Assembly: GCF_003865375.1 (NCBI RefSeq)
Contig: NZ_RQVS01000001.1
Location: forward strand, 248,001-312,000
Length of the DNA stretch: 64,000 nucleotides
Source of the DNA: Gulosibacter macacae
Lineage (GTDB): Bacteria > Actinomycetota > Actinomycetes > Actinomycetales > Microbacteriaceae
Direction: 5' to 3'
Position 1 is the stretch's first letter. Each line of letters opens with the position of its first letter. This document shows positions 19,038-27,319 of this stretch, in pieces. A program made the position numbers and the translations under genes. The notes below the pieces were generated by a model that was not told the origin of the DNA, ran no database searches, and saw only the letters and a program-made list of their open reading frames with translations.

Positions 19038-20260
19038 CTATTCCGCCTTACCGAGGTAGGCCAGGACGCCGGCGACCGCAGCTTCGGTGCCGGTGCGCAG
19101 CGCAGGCTGCATGGCCGGACCGAAGCCCGGGTTGTGGTTCGGGAACACCTGCTGGTCGGCGGTGAAGCCGCCGAAGCCCCAGTAGGCGTAGGGGATGCCG
19201 AAGGCGCGCGGAACGTTACTGAAGTCTTCCGATGCGGTGATCGGGGCGAGCTGCTTCACGCGGTCAGCACCGAAGTAGTCGACGAACGCGGCGGTGACCT
19301 TATCGTTCACGTCAGCGTCGTTGTCGGTGAGTGGGTACGACTCAAACTGTTCGATCTCGGCGGGCTGCGGCGAGGCGGATGCTTCGCATTCGGCGTTCAC
19401 GATGCGCTCGATCGCGGCGAGAATCTGTTCGCGCACGTCAGTGTCGTAGGCGCGGACGTTCACGAGGAGGGTCGCTCGGTCGGGGATGATGTTTGCTTTG
19501 CTGCCTGCCTGGAGGCTCCCGACGGTGACCACACCGAAGTCGCTCGGTGCGATCTCACGCGCGACGATGCCCTGCAGGCGCGTCACAATCGAGGCGGCGA
19601 GCACGACCGGGTCAACGCCCAGGTGCGGCATCGAACCGTGACTTCCCTTGCCAAAGACCGTGATCTTGAGCGATGCGGCAGTCGAGAGCATGGGGCCAGC
19701 GGTGGTACCGACTTCGCCGGCCGCGGGCACGGTGAGCACATGCTGGCCGAGCGCCACGTCGGGCTTCGGAATCTTGTTCACCAGGCCGTCGTCAACCATT
19801 GCCTGGGCGCCGCCACCAGTTTCTTCAGCGGGCTGGAAGAGGGCGATGTAGGTGCCGCTCCACGCATCCTTGTTCTCGGCGAGCAGGTTCGCGGCGCCAA
19901 GGCCCGCGACGATGTGCATATCGTGACCGCAGGCGTGCATGAACGGAACGGTGTTGCCCTCAGCGTCTACGCCAGTCTTGGTCGAGGCGTAGGGGAGGCC
20001 GGTGTTTTCTTTGACGGGGAGCGCGTCGATATCGGCGCGGAACAGGACCGTGGGGCCCTCGCCGTTCTCAAGCACTCCCACAACGCCGCCGCCGATCTGC
20101 TGCGTGGCGTAACCGTAGGAGTCGAGTCGGCGCGTGATCTCTGCGGCGGTCTCGACCTCCTGGAAGGAGAGTTCGGGGTTTTGTGCAGGTGCTTGTACAG
20201 CTCTTTCTGCCACTCAGTGATGCCGTCGAGACCCTGGAGGACCTCATCGATCTTGGACAT
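19038..20260 (-). pseudogene. M20-family amidohydrolase (aminoacylase type), one frameshift
   Basis: The ATG at 20260 (AGGAG upstream) begins MSKIDEVLQGLDG. After KHLHK the reading frame is lost at TTTT 20179-20182, and the NPELSFQEVE homology continues one frame over to 19038. Restoring one base gives an M20D amidohydrolase of about 407 residues. The metal and catalytic motifs HACGHDMH, QPAEETGGGA and LGQHV are intact. Such enzymes cleave N-acyl amino acids or related amides. It lies immediately upstream of the MFS gene. The break may be a homopolymer sequencing error rather than real inactivation. Confidence 0.82.
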
Positions 20261-20351
20261 TTGTACTCCTGTCGTTGCAGGTGAACATGACCGGGTCGGG
20301 GCCCCGCGAGCGAGTAGCTCGGTCCGCTTCGAAGTCTATTCCCAATCATTT

Positions 20352-20369
20352 ACTGAACGCCAGTTCAGT
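20352..20369. promoter_or_regulatory. TetR-type palindromic operator candidate
   Basis: ACTGAAC-GCCA-GTTCAGT is a perfect 7+7 palindrome about 95 bases upstream of the amidohydrolase/MFS operon. On the minus strand it lies just upstream of AT-rich TAAATGATTGGGAATAGACT, which may contain the -10 box. The geometry suits a TetR-family repressor of an efflux operon, but no such regulator gene is in the window. Confidence 0.55.
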
Positions 20370-20414
20370 TATTCGGAAAGCGCATGAGGTGACCAGGGAT
20401 TTTGTGGAAAAGGT

Positions 20415-20444
20415 TAACGGGCTCCCAGGTTAGGGAGCCCGTTA
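20415..20444 (-). terminator. Rho-independent terminator of apt
   Basis: TAACGGGCTCCC and GGGAGCCCGTTA form a perfect 12-bp stem with a six-base loop, followed on the minus strand by ACCTTTTCC. Confidence 0.88.
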
Positions 20445-20472
20445 CGCATCGTCCAGGATGGTCGGTTCGGCA

Positions 20473-20997
20473 CTAGCGATCTGCGAATACGGTGTGCGTC
20501 GAAAGCGATTTGAGCTTTGATCGTCCACCAAGAGATTCAATTTCGAGCAGCACGCTTACGCCCGCCGGTGTGGCACCGATGCGCTTGACGAGTTCGATCG
20601 CCGCCGCCAGCGTGCCGCCGGTGGCGAGTACATCGTCAATCAACAGCACTCGACTGCCGGGTGCGATATCGCTTTGGATCTCGAGTGTCGCCGTACCGTA
20701 TTCGAGCGAGTAATCGACCGCTTCACTCGGTCTCGGTAGCTTGCCAGCCTTGCGGATGGGAACGAGACCGACACCGGCCGCGATTGCGGCGCACCCCGCG
20801 AGTAGGAACCCGCGCGCTTCAACGCCGGCAACCACGTCAAACTCGCCCGCGAACGGCGAAATGAGCTCGGTCGTCACCGTACGCAGCGCATCCGCGTCAG
20901 CGAGCAACGGCAGAATGTCCCGGAAGAGTACGCCGGGCGTCGGGTAGTCGGGAATGCTCGCGATGAGCGCTTCGGCTCGGGCAAGTGACTCGGTCAC
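20473..20997 (-). CDS. apt: Adenine phosphoribosyltransferase
   Basis: This enzyme salvages adenine with PRPP to AMP in the cytosol. The 174-residue protein has the PRPP-binding motif VLLIDDVLATGGTLAA, the N-terminal IPDYPTPGVLFRDI of bacterial Apt, and GVEARGFLLA. GTG start with AGGAG six bases upstream. It lies 16 bases upstream-distal of a PH-domain gene on the same strand and has its own terminator. Confidence 0.95.
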   Translation of the reverse strand: MTESLARAEALIASIPDYPTPGVLFRDILPLLADADALRTVTTELISPFAGEFDVVAGVEARGFLLAGCAAIAAGVGLVPIRKAGKLPRPSEAVDYSLEYGTATLEIQSDIAPGSRVLLIDDVLATGGTLAAAIELVKRIGATPAGVSVLLEIESLGGRSKLKSLSTHTVFADR

Positions 20998-21013
20998 GGG
21001 TTCTCCTCGAGGC

Positions 21014-21523
21014 TCAGGACTGCTGACGGCTGTCCAAGGTAAACAGCAACTCGGTCATCGTGACGTGCACCTGCTCCACCCGCGGTATGTCATCGAGATG
21101 CAGGGGCACCTCGGCCGAGGTCTGCAAGATGAGTGTGCCGCATCCCCAAATTCGATCGAGTAATGAGCGGTCGTACGAGACGTTCGAAATGCGGGCGAGC
21201 GGAATGTCGTGGCCCTTCTTGTTGAGAATGCCGGTGCGAGTAATGATGCGGCGATCGGTGATCGTGAACGTCGAGGTGACCCAGCGCAGCCACGGCACGA
21301 TCGACACCGGAATGATGAGCAACACCGCGACGACCCAGATGCTGATGGTGACTGCGGTACGCGCAGTTTCGGGGACGAGCGGCACGAGCATGAGTGTGCC
21401 GACGACCGCCGCGGCGAGGATGAAAACCCCGAGCGCGAGCCAGCCGATGATGCGCTTGATGTGCGTACGCAGGTGAAAGATGACCTGCTCGTCGTTACCG
21501 AGGAACTTGCGGGGGAGAGCCAT
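21014..21523 (-). CDS. PH-domain membrane protein
   Basis: This 169-residue protein has two membrane helices (about residues 25-45 and 55-77) followed by a bacterial PH-like domain. The typical strands are WVTSTFTITDRRIITRTG and ISNVSYDRSLLDRIWGCGTL, ending with the RVEQV region. Proteins of this kind are common in actinobacteria and of unknown function. The ATG at 21523 was chosen because family members begin close to this point; the reading frame remains open far upstream without motifs. It is divergent from the NIF3 gene, 72 bases away, and precedes apt. Confidence 0.82.
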   Translation of the reverse strand: MALPRKFLGNDEQVIFHLRTHIKRIIGWLALGVFILAAAVVGTLMLVPLVPETARTAVTISIWVVAVLLIIPVSIVPWLRWVTSTFTITDRRIITRTGILNKKGHDIPLARISNVSYDRSLLDRIWGCGTLILQTSAEVPLHLDDIPRVEQVHVTMTELLFTLDSRQQS

Positions 21524-21583
21524 GACTCCATTGTGGTGCCTGCGCGTCAAGTGACGCATCAGCCGTTGCGACGAGGCCCCCGG

Positions 21584-21595
21584 TACGCTGACGAT
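21584..21595 (+). promoter_or_regulatory. Leaderless-type -10 box of NIF3 gene
   Basis: TACGCT at 21584-21589 is followed by exactly six bases and the ATG at 21596, with no ribosome-binding site. Confidence 0.55.
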
Positions 21596-22447
21596 ATGAC
21601 GACGTTGCGCGAATTGCAGGCCACGATTGAGGCGCTCTTCCCTGAGCGCGGCGCAGAATCTTGGGATGCGATCGGCACGGTAACCGGCGACCCCGACGCC
21701 ACAGTGACGAAGATGCTCCTTGCCGTTGACCCGGTTGCGAGCACTGTCGATGAGGCCCTTGAGTGGGGTGCAGATCTCCTCTTTACGCATCACCCGCTGC
21801 TCCTTCGTGGCGTGACCTCGGTTGCCGAAGACACCTACAAAGGTCGCCTTATTGCCCGCCTCATTCGCGGCGGCTGCGCTCTGCATGCCGCCCATACGAA
21901 TGCAGATGTGGTTGAGTCCGGGCCAACCGGCGTCATCTTCGACCGGCTCGGCATTCCCGCGGGACCGCAGGCACGCACCCCAATCAAACCGCTCCCCGAT
22001 GACCCCGCTCGCGGAATTGGATTGGTGGGCGAACTTCCCGAGGCGATCACGCTCGGTGAATTCGCAACGCTCGTGGCGCAGATCTTTCCACCCACCTCGC
22101 AGGGCGTGCGCGTGGCTGGTGACTCGAACCAAATCGTCAAGAAGGTGGCGTGCTGTTCCGGTTCGGGCGATTCGCTACTCAGCCATCCGGCAGTGACCGG
22201 CGCTGATGTGTACCTCACGAGCGACCTCCGCCACCATCCGGCCTCGGAGGCGCGAGAGCAAGCGCTCCTCAACGATGGCAAACCCGCGCTCGTTGATATT
22301 GCGCACTCGGTCGGCGAGTCGCTGTGGCTTGAAGGTGCGGCGACGCAACTGCGGGCAGCGCATCCCGATGTTGAAGTGCGCGTGTCAACCCACAGCACAG
22401 ATCCTTGGGATGCTGTCATCCCCTCGTTCCTGCCCGATGAAGCCTGA
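21596..22447 (+). CDS. NIF3-like dinuclear metal-binding protein
   Basis: This 283-residue protein of the NIF3/YbgI family (often loosely called GTP cyclohydrolase I type 2) forms toroidal hexamers with a dinuclear metal site. The metal ligands fit FTHHPLLLRG (tandem His), HAAHTNAD (His and Asp) and DIAHSVGES (His and Glu). GVRVAGD and GSGDSLL are typical. The start at 21596 sits six bases behind a -10 box and matches family N-termini. It overlaps or abuts the coiled-coil gene downstream. The cellular role is unknown. Confidence 0.92.
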   Translation: MTTLRELQATIEALFPERGAESWDAIGTVTGDPDATVTKMLLAVDPVASTVDEALEWGADLLFTHHPLLLRGVTSVAEDTYKGRLIARLIRGGCALHAAHTNADVVESGPTGVIFDRLGIPAGPQARTPIKPLPDDPARGIGLVGELPEAITLGEFATLVAQIFPPTSQGVRVAGDSNQIVKKVACCSGSGDSLLSHPAVTGADVYLTSDLRHHPASEAREQALLNDGKPALVDIAHSVGESLWLEGAATQLRAAHPDVEVRVSTHSTDPWDAVIPSFLPDEA

Positions 22448-22463
22448 GTTCGGAGGCCCACAG

Positions 22464-23204
22464 ATGCACGCACACCCCAATGAGCAATTGCAATTGCTCG
22501 AACTCGCCCAGCTCGACGCTGACCACCAGCGGCTTCAGCACGTCGCCAAGAACATGCCCGAACAGCAGCACCTCGTGCAGATCGAAGAGGATCGTCGCGT
22601 GAAGCGTGCGGCTGCGGCCGCGGCGCTCGGGGCACTCGAGGATGCGCAAGCCGAACTCCACCGCATCCAGAACGACGCGAAGCTCGTCACCGAACGCCGC
22701 GCGATTGACGAGCAACGGCTTTCGACGGCGACGAGCACGAAAGATATCGCGGCCCTCGACACCGAATTGCAGGCGCTCGCGCGCCGGTTTAGCGAACTCG
22801 AAGACCGCGAGCTTGGGCAACTCGACGAGGTTGAGCGACTCACCGGTGAACACGATGTCGCCCGCGACGCGATGACCGAAATCGAAGCGCTCGCCGCCGA
22901 CCTCCTCGAGCGCCGCGAACTTGCCCGCAACCACCTGCGCGACGAGGCGAAGCAATTGCATGAGCGCCGGCAGAGTGTGGTGGCGAGCATCCCGGTTGAA
23001 CTCGTGACCCTCTACGAGCAGCGACGCGCCGCCGGCGGTGTTGGTGCGGCAGAGCTTGTTGGCACCGTCTCGAGCGCGACAAACGAAGTGCTCGACCCGG
23101 CCGAACTCACGCGCATTCGCGCACTGGCGCCGGATGAACTTGCCTTTTGCCCGGTGTCGGGTGCGATTCTCGTGCGCACGGCGAGGTCGTCGCTCCCCGG
23201 CTAG
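22464..23204 (+). CDS. Coiled-coil protein of the C4 zinc-ribbon family, zinc site degenerate
   Basis: This 246-residue protein has a long coiled coil (residues about 5-170, many Glu/Arg/Leu heptads) and a C-terminal remnant of the zf-RING_7 type ribbon. Family members normally end with two CxxC knuckles (CxxCxxxLPP... then CPxCGRILVR). Here the first knuckle is replaced by TVSSATNEVLDPAEL, and the second reads FCPVSGAILVRT, so only one of four cysteines remains. GGAGG eight bases upstream of ATG 22464 supports this start; ATG 22437 overlaps the NIF3 stop. As in many actinobacteria it lies between NIF3 and rnpB. Confidence 0.85.
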   Translation: MHAHPNEQLQLLELAQLDADHQRLQHVAKNMPEQQHLVQIEEDRRVKRAAAAAALGALEDAQAELHRIQNDAKLVTERRAIDEQRLSTATSTKDIAALDTELQALARRFSELEDRELGQLDEVERLTGEHDVARDAMTEIEALAADLLERRELARNHLRDEAKQLHERRQSVVASIPVELVTLYEQRRAAGGVGAAELVGTVSSATNEVLDPAELTRIRALAPDELAFCPVSGAILVRTARSSLPG

Positions 23205-23217
23205 AGTGCCGCCAAAG

Positions 23218-23251
23218 TAGACCGGTCGACACGCGTAGACTGGTCGACACG

Positions 23252-23253
<2 letters not shown>
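23218..23253 (+). repeat. 18-bp tandem duplication in the rnpB promoter
   Basis: TAGACCGGTCGACACGCG (23218-23235) and TAGACTGGTCGACACGAG (23236-23253) are adjacent copies with two differences. Each contains a TAGAC(C/T) box and a GTCGAC palindrome. The second copy places TAGACT about seven bases before the expected rnpB transcription start. Confidence 0.7.
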
Positions 23254-23602
<349 letters not shown>

Positions 23603-23645
23603 TCACAGTCCGCCGCGTGCTGACGCACTCCGGATGCACGGAGGC

Positions 23646-25244
23646 TTACCTCTTGCGCGCTGAAGTCCGCGAGATGTTCCCGAGCGACGAGGTCGCGATC
23701 AGGGCGATTGTCAGCGCGCCGACCGAAGCGAATGCCGCGGCGCGGGTCCCGGCGGCGAAGGCTTCGGTCGCGGCCGCATAGTCGTCCGGTGCCCGCTGTT
23801 CAAGCGAAGGAATGACGGCACCGGCCGAATCGGTCACGCTCTGAACGATGGGTGTCGCTTGCTCGGGCGGCACCCCATGGTCGGTCAAAGCATTGCTCAG
23901 GTTTGTGCCGGTGAGGCCAAACAGGAGCGAGCCGAGAATTGCGATGCCGAGCGCGGAACCAAGCTGGCGCGCGGTGGATTGTGTACCCGATGCTTCACCG
24001 CTGAGCTCGCGCGGGACATCGGCGAGGATCGTGCCGGTGAGTTGCGCAGTGGCAAAGCCCACGCCGACACCGTAGAGCCCGAGGCCAATAGTGATCGGCC
24101 ACCACGGTGTTTCGGTGCCGACCGAGAGCGCGACCACGAGTAGGCCCGCGATTTCAAGGGCGAGGCCGAGGCGCACAATCGCTACGGCCGGCATCCGCTG
24201 ACTTAGCGAAGTGACGGCACCTGACGCGATGAATGAACCTATGGCGAGCGGGAGGAGCGCAAGCCCGGCCTGCAGCGCGTCGTATCCGAGCACGTTCTGT
24301 AGCCACAGCGGCAAGGTGAGGATGATGCCGAACTCGCCGAGCGAGACCAGCATCGCAACGACATTGCCATTGCGGAAGGAGGGGATGCCAAACAGTGACA
24401 GGGTGAGCAGGTTCGGTTTGCCGGCTCGGGTGCGGCGCACCGAGCGCGCGAGGAACAGCGTGAGCGCAAGGGCGGCGACGGCAAAGGCAATCGGCACAGG
24501 TGAGAGGGCAAAGGTCCAGTCGAGGCCAAACATCGAGAACGGTCGTTCGAGCATCCACCAGCCATAGGTGCGCCCTTCAATGAGCCCGAAGACGAGGCCA
24601 GCCATCGCTACCGTCGAGATACCCGCCCCGACAAGATCGAGACGCCCGCCGCGTTCACTTCGCGTTTCGGGCACCCAGGCGAGCACGGCAGCGATCACGA
24701 GGAGCACGAGCGGCGGGTTGATGAGGAAGGCCCAATGCCACGAAAACGCGGTCGTCAGCCAACCGCCGAGGAGCGGGCCGAGTGCCGACATGCCGCCGAT
24801 CATGCCGCCCCAGACGGCAAAGGCAATAGCGCGGTCGCGGCCGGTGAAGTTGGCGTTGATCAGCGACAGGGTCGTTGGCAAGATCATCGCACCACCGATG
24901 CCCTGGAGCACTCGCCAGGCGATCATGACGTTGCCATCGGTCGACAGCGAGATGCCGATACTCGCAATGGCGAACAGGATGAGGCCGAGCACGAGCAGCC
25001 GTCGCCGCCCGAAGCGGTCAGCGATGGCGCCGAACACGAGCAGCATCGAGGCAAACATGAGCGTGTACGACTCCTGCACCCACTGCAATTGAGAGCTCGA
25101 CAGCCCGAGGTCGGTCACGATCGACGGCATGGCGACGGCGACAATCGTGCCGTCGACCACGATGAGCGAGACCGAAAGTGCAATCGCGATAAGCCCAAGC
25201 CAGCGGGTGCGGGCGCTCGTGGTGGGCACTGATTCTGTGGTCAT
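23646..25244 (-). CDS. MFS transporter, DHA2 (EmrB/QacA) family
   Basis: This 532-residue transporter probably exports drugs or other toxic compounds with proton antiport. It has 14 predicted membrane segments. Motif A appears as GAIADRFGRRR after helix 2, and the motif C-like GPLLGGWLTTAFSWHWAFLI lies in helix 5. The ATG at 25244 has AGGAGG 11 bases upstream; an earlier ATG at 25286 has no site. It is intact, unlike the MFS gene at 17379. Convergent with rnpB. The substrate is not predictable. Confidence 0.9.
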   Translation of the reverse strand: MTTESVPTTSARTRWLGLIAIALSVSLIVVDGTIVAVAMPSIVTDLGLSSSQLQWVQESYTLMFASMLLVFGAIADRFGRRRLLVLGLILFAIASIGISLSTDGNVMIAWRVLQGIGGAMILPTTLSLINANFTGRDRAIAFAVWGGMIGGMSALGPLLGGWLTTAFSWHWAFLINPPLVLLVIAAVLAWVPETRSERGGRLDLVGAGISTVAMAGLVFGLIEGRTYGWWMLERPFSMFGLDWTFALSPVPIAFAVAALALTLFLARSVRRTRAGKPNLLTLSLFGIPSFRNGNVVAMLVSLGEFGIILTLPLWLQNVLGYDALQAGLALLPLAIGSFIASGAVTSLSQRMPAVAIVRLGLALEIAGLLVVALSVGTETPWWPITIGLGLYGVGVGFATAQLTGTILADVPRELSGEASGTQSTARQLGSALGIAILGSLLFGLTGTNLSNALTDHGVPPEQATPIVQSVTDSAGAVIPSLEQRAPDDYAAATEAFAAGTRAAAFASVGALTIALIATSSLGNISRTSARKR

Positions 25245-25311
25245 GCGATCAGTGTCCTCCTGCGAGCACCCGCGGGCCTCATCCATTTGGAGGGGAGTTA
25301 CTCTTCGGGGA

Positions 25312-26091
25312 CTAGTCCCAGCTTTCCGAGGCGAGGAGGGCCGCTCCGACGATGCCGGCGTTGTTCTTCAGCTTTGCGACGATGAGGGGTGTGTCGACCT
25401 CAATGAGGTGGAGGAACTCATCCGCGCGCTTCGAAATGCCGCCCGAAATGATGAACATATCGGGAGCAAACAACAGGTCGAGCTTGCGGAAAAACGGGGT
25501 AAGCCGCGCGGTCCAGGTGGGAAAGTCGAGATCTTCGCGCTCGCGCACCTTCGCCGAGGCGAAACGTTCATAGTCGGTGTGTCCGTCGAGTTCGATGTGG
25601 CCTAGCTCGGTGTTTGGGAAGAGTCGACCATTGTGAATGAGCGCCGAACCAATGCCGGTGCCGAGCGTGACGACGAGCACCGAACCCGCGTGTCCCTTGG
25701 CTTCTCCGAAGCGCACCTCGGCGAAGCCCGCCGCATCCGCGTCATTGACGAGCGAGACCGGCTGCTCGAGGGCCTTCGAGAACAGGTCGCGGGCGTTGAA
25801 GCCGATCCATTCTTGGTCGATATTCGCGGCCGAGCGGGCGATGCCGTGGGTGACAATTGCGGGCATACACATGCCAATCGGCAGCGGGTCGGTTCCGGCC
25901 TTCTCTTGGGCGCGGATGCGGTCGACGACCTCAACGACCGCGTCGCGCACCGGGGTAATCGGCGCGCCGGTCGGGGTCGGCACCTTCATGCGGTCGCCAA
26001 TTACCTTGCCGCGATCAAGGTCGACGAGCGCTCCCTTGATGCCGGTGCCGCCGATGTCAATGCCGATGCCGAGCCTGCGGTGTTTCGCCAT
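25312..26091 (-). CDS. ppgK: Polyphosphate glucokinase
   Basis: This enzyme phosphorylates glucose using inorganic polyphosphate or ATP, feeding glycolysis. The 259-residue ROK-family protein shows the phosphate-1 motif GIDIGGTGIKG at about 9-19, the phosphate-2 LGTGIGSAL, and the polyphosphate-glucokinase signature NTELGHIELDGH. LVNDADAAG carries the catalytic Asp. It lacks a ribosome-binding site and has TAGGCT six bases before the ATG, so the mRNA is probably leaderless. This enzyme is characteristic of actinobacteria. Confidence 0.95.
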   Translation of the reverse strand: MAKHRRLGIGIDIGGTGIKGALVDLDRGKVIGDRMKVPTPTGAPITPVRDAVVEVVDRIRAQEKAGTDPLPIGMCMPAIVTHGIARSAANIDQEWIGFNARDLFSKALEQPVSLVNDADAAGFAEVRFGEAKGHAGSVLVVTLGTGIGSALIHNGRLFPNTELGHIELDGHTDYERFASAKVREREDLDFPTWTARLTPFFRKLDLLFAPDMFIISGGISKRADEFLHLIEVDTPLIVAKLKNNAGIVGAALLASESWD

Positions 26092-26103
26092 GCGGTCAGC
26101 CTA
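26092..26103 (-). promoter_or_regulatory. Leaderless-type -10 box of ppgK
   Basis: On the minus strand TAGGCT (26103-26098) is followed by six bases and the ATG of ppgK at 26091. Confidence 0.6.
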
Positions 26104-26114
26104 CTGGCACTGGT

Positions 26115-26993
26115 TCAGCGCTGTGATGAGGGCAGCGTCAAGATCTCTACGCCGTCTTCGCCGACGTAGATCGTGTGCTCGAATTGGGCGCAACGTGAGC
26201 CGTCGCGGGTGACCACGGTCCAGCCGTCGTCCCAGAGCCGCCACTGCTGTGAGCCAGTCACGAGCATCGGCTCGACCGTAAACACCATGCCCACCTCGAT
26301 GACATCGGTGAACTGCTTCGCGTCATAGTGGGGGATGATCAGGCCCGAGTGGAACGCGCGGCCGACGCCGTGCCCGGTATAGTCCTGCACCGACTCGTAG
26401 CCAAAGCGGCCGGCATATTTTTCGATCACGCGGCCGATCACGTTCACCTCGCGACCTGGCTTCGCGGCCCGGATGCCCCGCATCGTGGCCTCGTGCGTCA
26501 CTTCGACGAGCTGTCGCGATTCGGCAGCTACATCTCCGACGAGATACATGCGATTCGTGTCGCCGTGCATCCCTTCGAAGTAGGCGGTGACGTCAATGTT
26601 GAGGATGTCTCCAGACTCGAGCACCGTGTCGTCGGGGATGCCGTGGCAGATCACCTCGTTGAGCGAGGTGCACGACGATTTCGTAAAGCCGCGATAGCCG
26701 AGGGTCGACGGATAAGCATTGTGCGCGACGAGGTAGTCGTGGGCAAGCTGGTCGAGGCGCTCGGTCGTCACACCGGGCACGACGTGCGGCTCAAGCATCT
26801 CGAGGCAATCGGCCGCAATCTGGCAGGCGCGGCGAAGGCGCACGAGCTCTTCAGCGGAATACAGATCACCGGTGCCATCGGGTTCATTCGGTCGGACCTT
26901 CCCGACATACTCGGGTCGAGCAATGTGCGCGGGCACGGGACGCATTGGCGTCACTGTGCCGGGGATGAGGAGGCCGGTCGAGTCTTTGGGCAT
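26115..26993 (-). CDS. map: Methionine aminopeptidase type I
   Basis: Map removes the N-terminal methionine of nascent proteins. The 292-residue protein has the dinuclear metal ligands in order: NIDVTAYFEGMHGDTNR (two Asp), GHGVGRAFH (His), FTVEPML (Glu) and the final Glu in FEHTIYV. The N-terminal extension of about 40 residues with RPVPAHIARPEYVGK is typical of actinobacterial MapB-type enzymes. ATG 26993 is seven bases behind TAAGAT, indicating a leaderless message; the ATG at 27032 would overlap the divergent gene. Confidence 0.95.
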   Translation of the reverse strand: MPKDSTGLLIPGTVTPMRPVPAHIARPEYVGKVRPNEPDGTGDLYSAEELVRLRRACQIAADCLEMLEPHVVPGVTTERLDQLAHDYLVAHNAYPSTLGYRGFTKSSCTSLNEVICHGIPDDTVLESGDILNIDVTAYFEGMHGDTNRMYLVGDVAAESRQLVEVTHEATMRGIRAAKPGREVNVIGRVIEKYAGRFGYESVQDYTGHGVGRAFHSGLIIPHYDAKQFTDVIEVGMVFTVEPMLVTGSQQWRLWDDGWTVVTRDGSRCAQFEHTIYVGEDGVEILTLPSSQR

Positions 26994-27030
26994 GCGGTTG
27001 ATCTTAGGCGGGGAGCAATAGTCTGTGCGC
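26994..27030. promoter_or_regulatory. Compact divergent leaderless promoters of map and the small gene
   Basis: Only 37 bases separate the two start codons. On the minus strand TAAGAT (27006-27001) lies seven bases before the map ATG. On the plus strand TAGTCT (27019-27024) lies six bases before the ATG at 27031. Neither gene has a ribosome-binding site. Confidence 0.6.
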
Positions 27031-27228
27031 ATGAGCGACTACAACGAAACCCCCGAAGAGTACTGGTACAACACCCGCACCGGCGAGGTTGAGCAGGGCA
27101 AGCAGTCCATCTCATCCGAGCGATTGGGCCCCTTCCCGACCTTTGAACAGGCCGAGCGCGCCAACGAGAAGCTCGCCGAAAACGCCCGTGCCTGGGCCGA
27201 AGAAGAGGCCGCTGAAGACGACGAGTAG
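27031..27228 (+). CDS. Small conserved actinobacterial protein
   Basis: This 65-residue hydrophilic protein begins MSDYNETPEEYWYNTRTGE and has the segment GPFPTFEQAERANEKL, then an acidic C-terminus. WYNTRTGEVEQG and the GPFxTxxEAxxA pattern are typical of a conserved small protein found beside map in actinobacteria and sometimes annotated as SPOR-like. It has no signal peptide. It is divergent from map with a leaderless-type promoter. The function is unknown. Confidence 0.8.
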   Translation: MSDYNETPEEYWYNTRTGEVEQGKQSISSERLGPFPTFEQAERANEKLAENARAWAEEEAAEDDE

Positions 27229-27234
27229 GCCACT

Positions 27235-27307
27235 CTGGTTGGTTGAGTAGCCGAAGGTGCCTTCGGCCTACCCTTCGAGAGCCTCAGGGCACCGCTCGAT
27301 CAACCAG
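27235..27307. repeat. REP-like intergenic palindrome, decayed copy 2
   Basis: CTGGTTGGTTGAG at 27235-27247 and CTCGATCAACCAG at 27295-27307 are imperfect inverted arms of the same sequence family as 6656 and 55399. GGTGCCTTCGGCCTA occurs within the element and again just after it. Confidence 0.6.
27273..27292 (+). repeat. Post-stop repeat copy (CTTCGAG-nn-CCTCAG)
   Basis: CTTCGAGAGCCTCAGGGCAC lies inside the REP-like element 45 bases after the stop of the small gene, sharing the core seen at 6572, 32530, 54825 and 62827. Confidence 0.5.
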
Positions 27308-27319
27308 GGTGCCTTCGGC

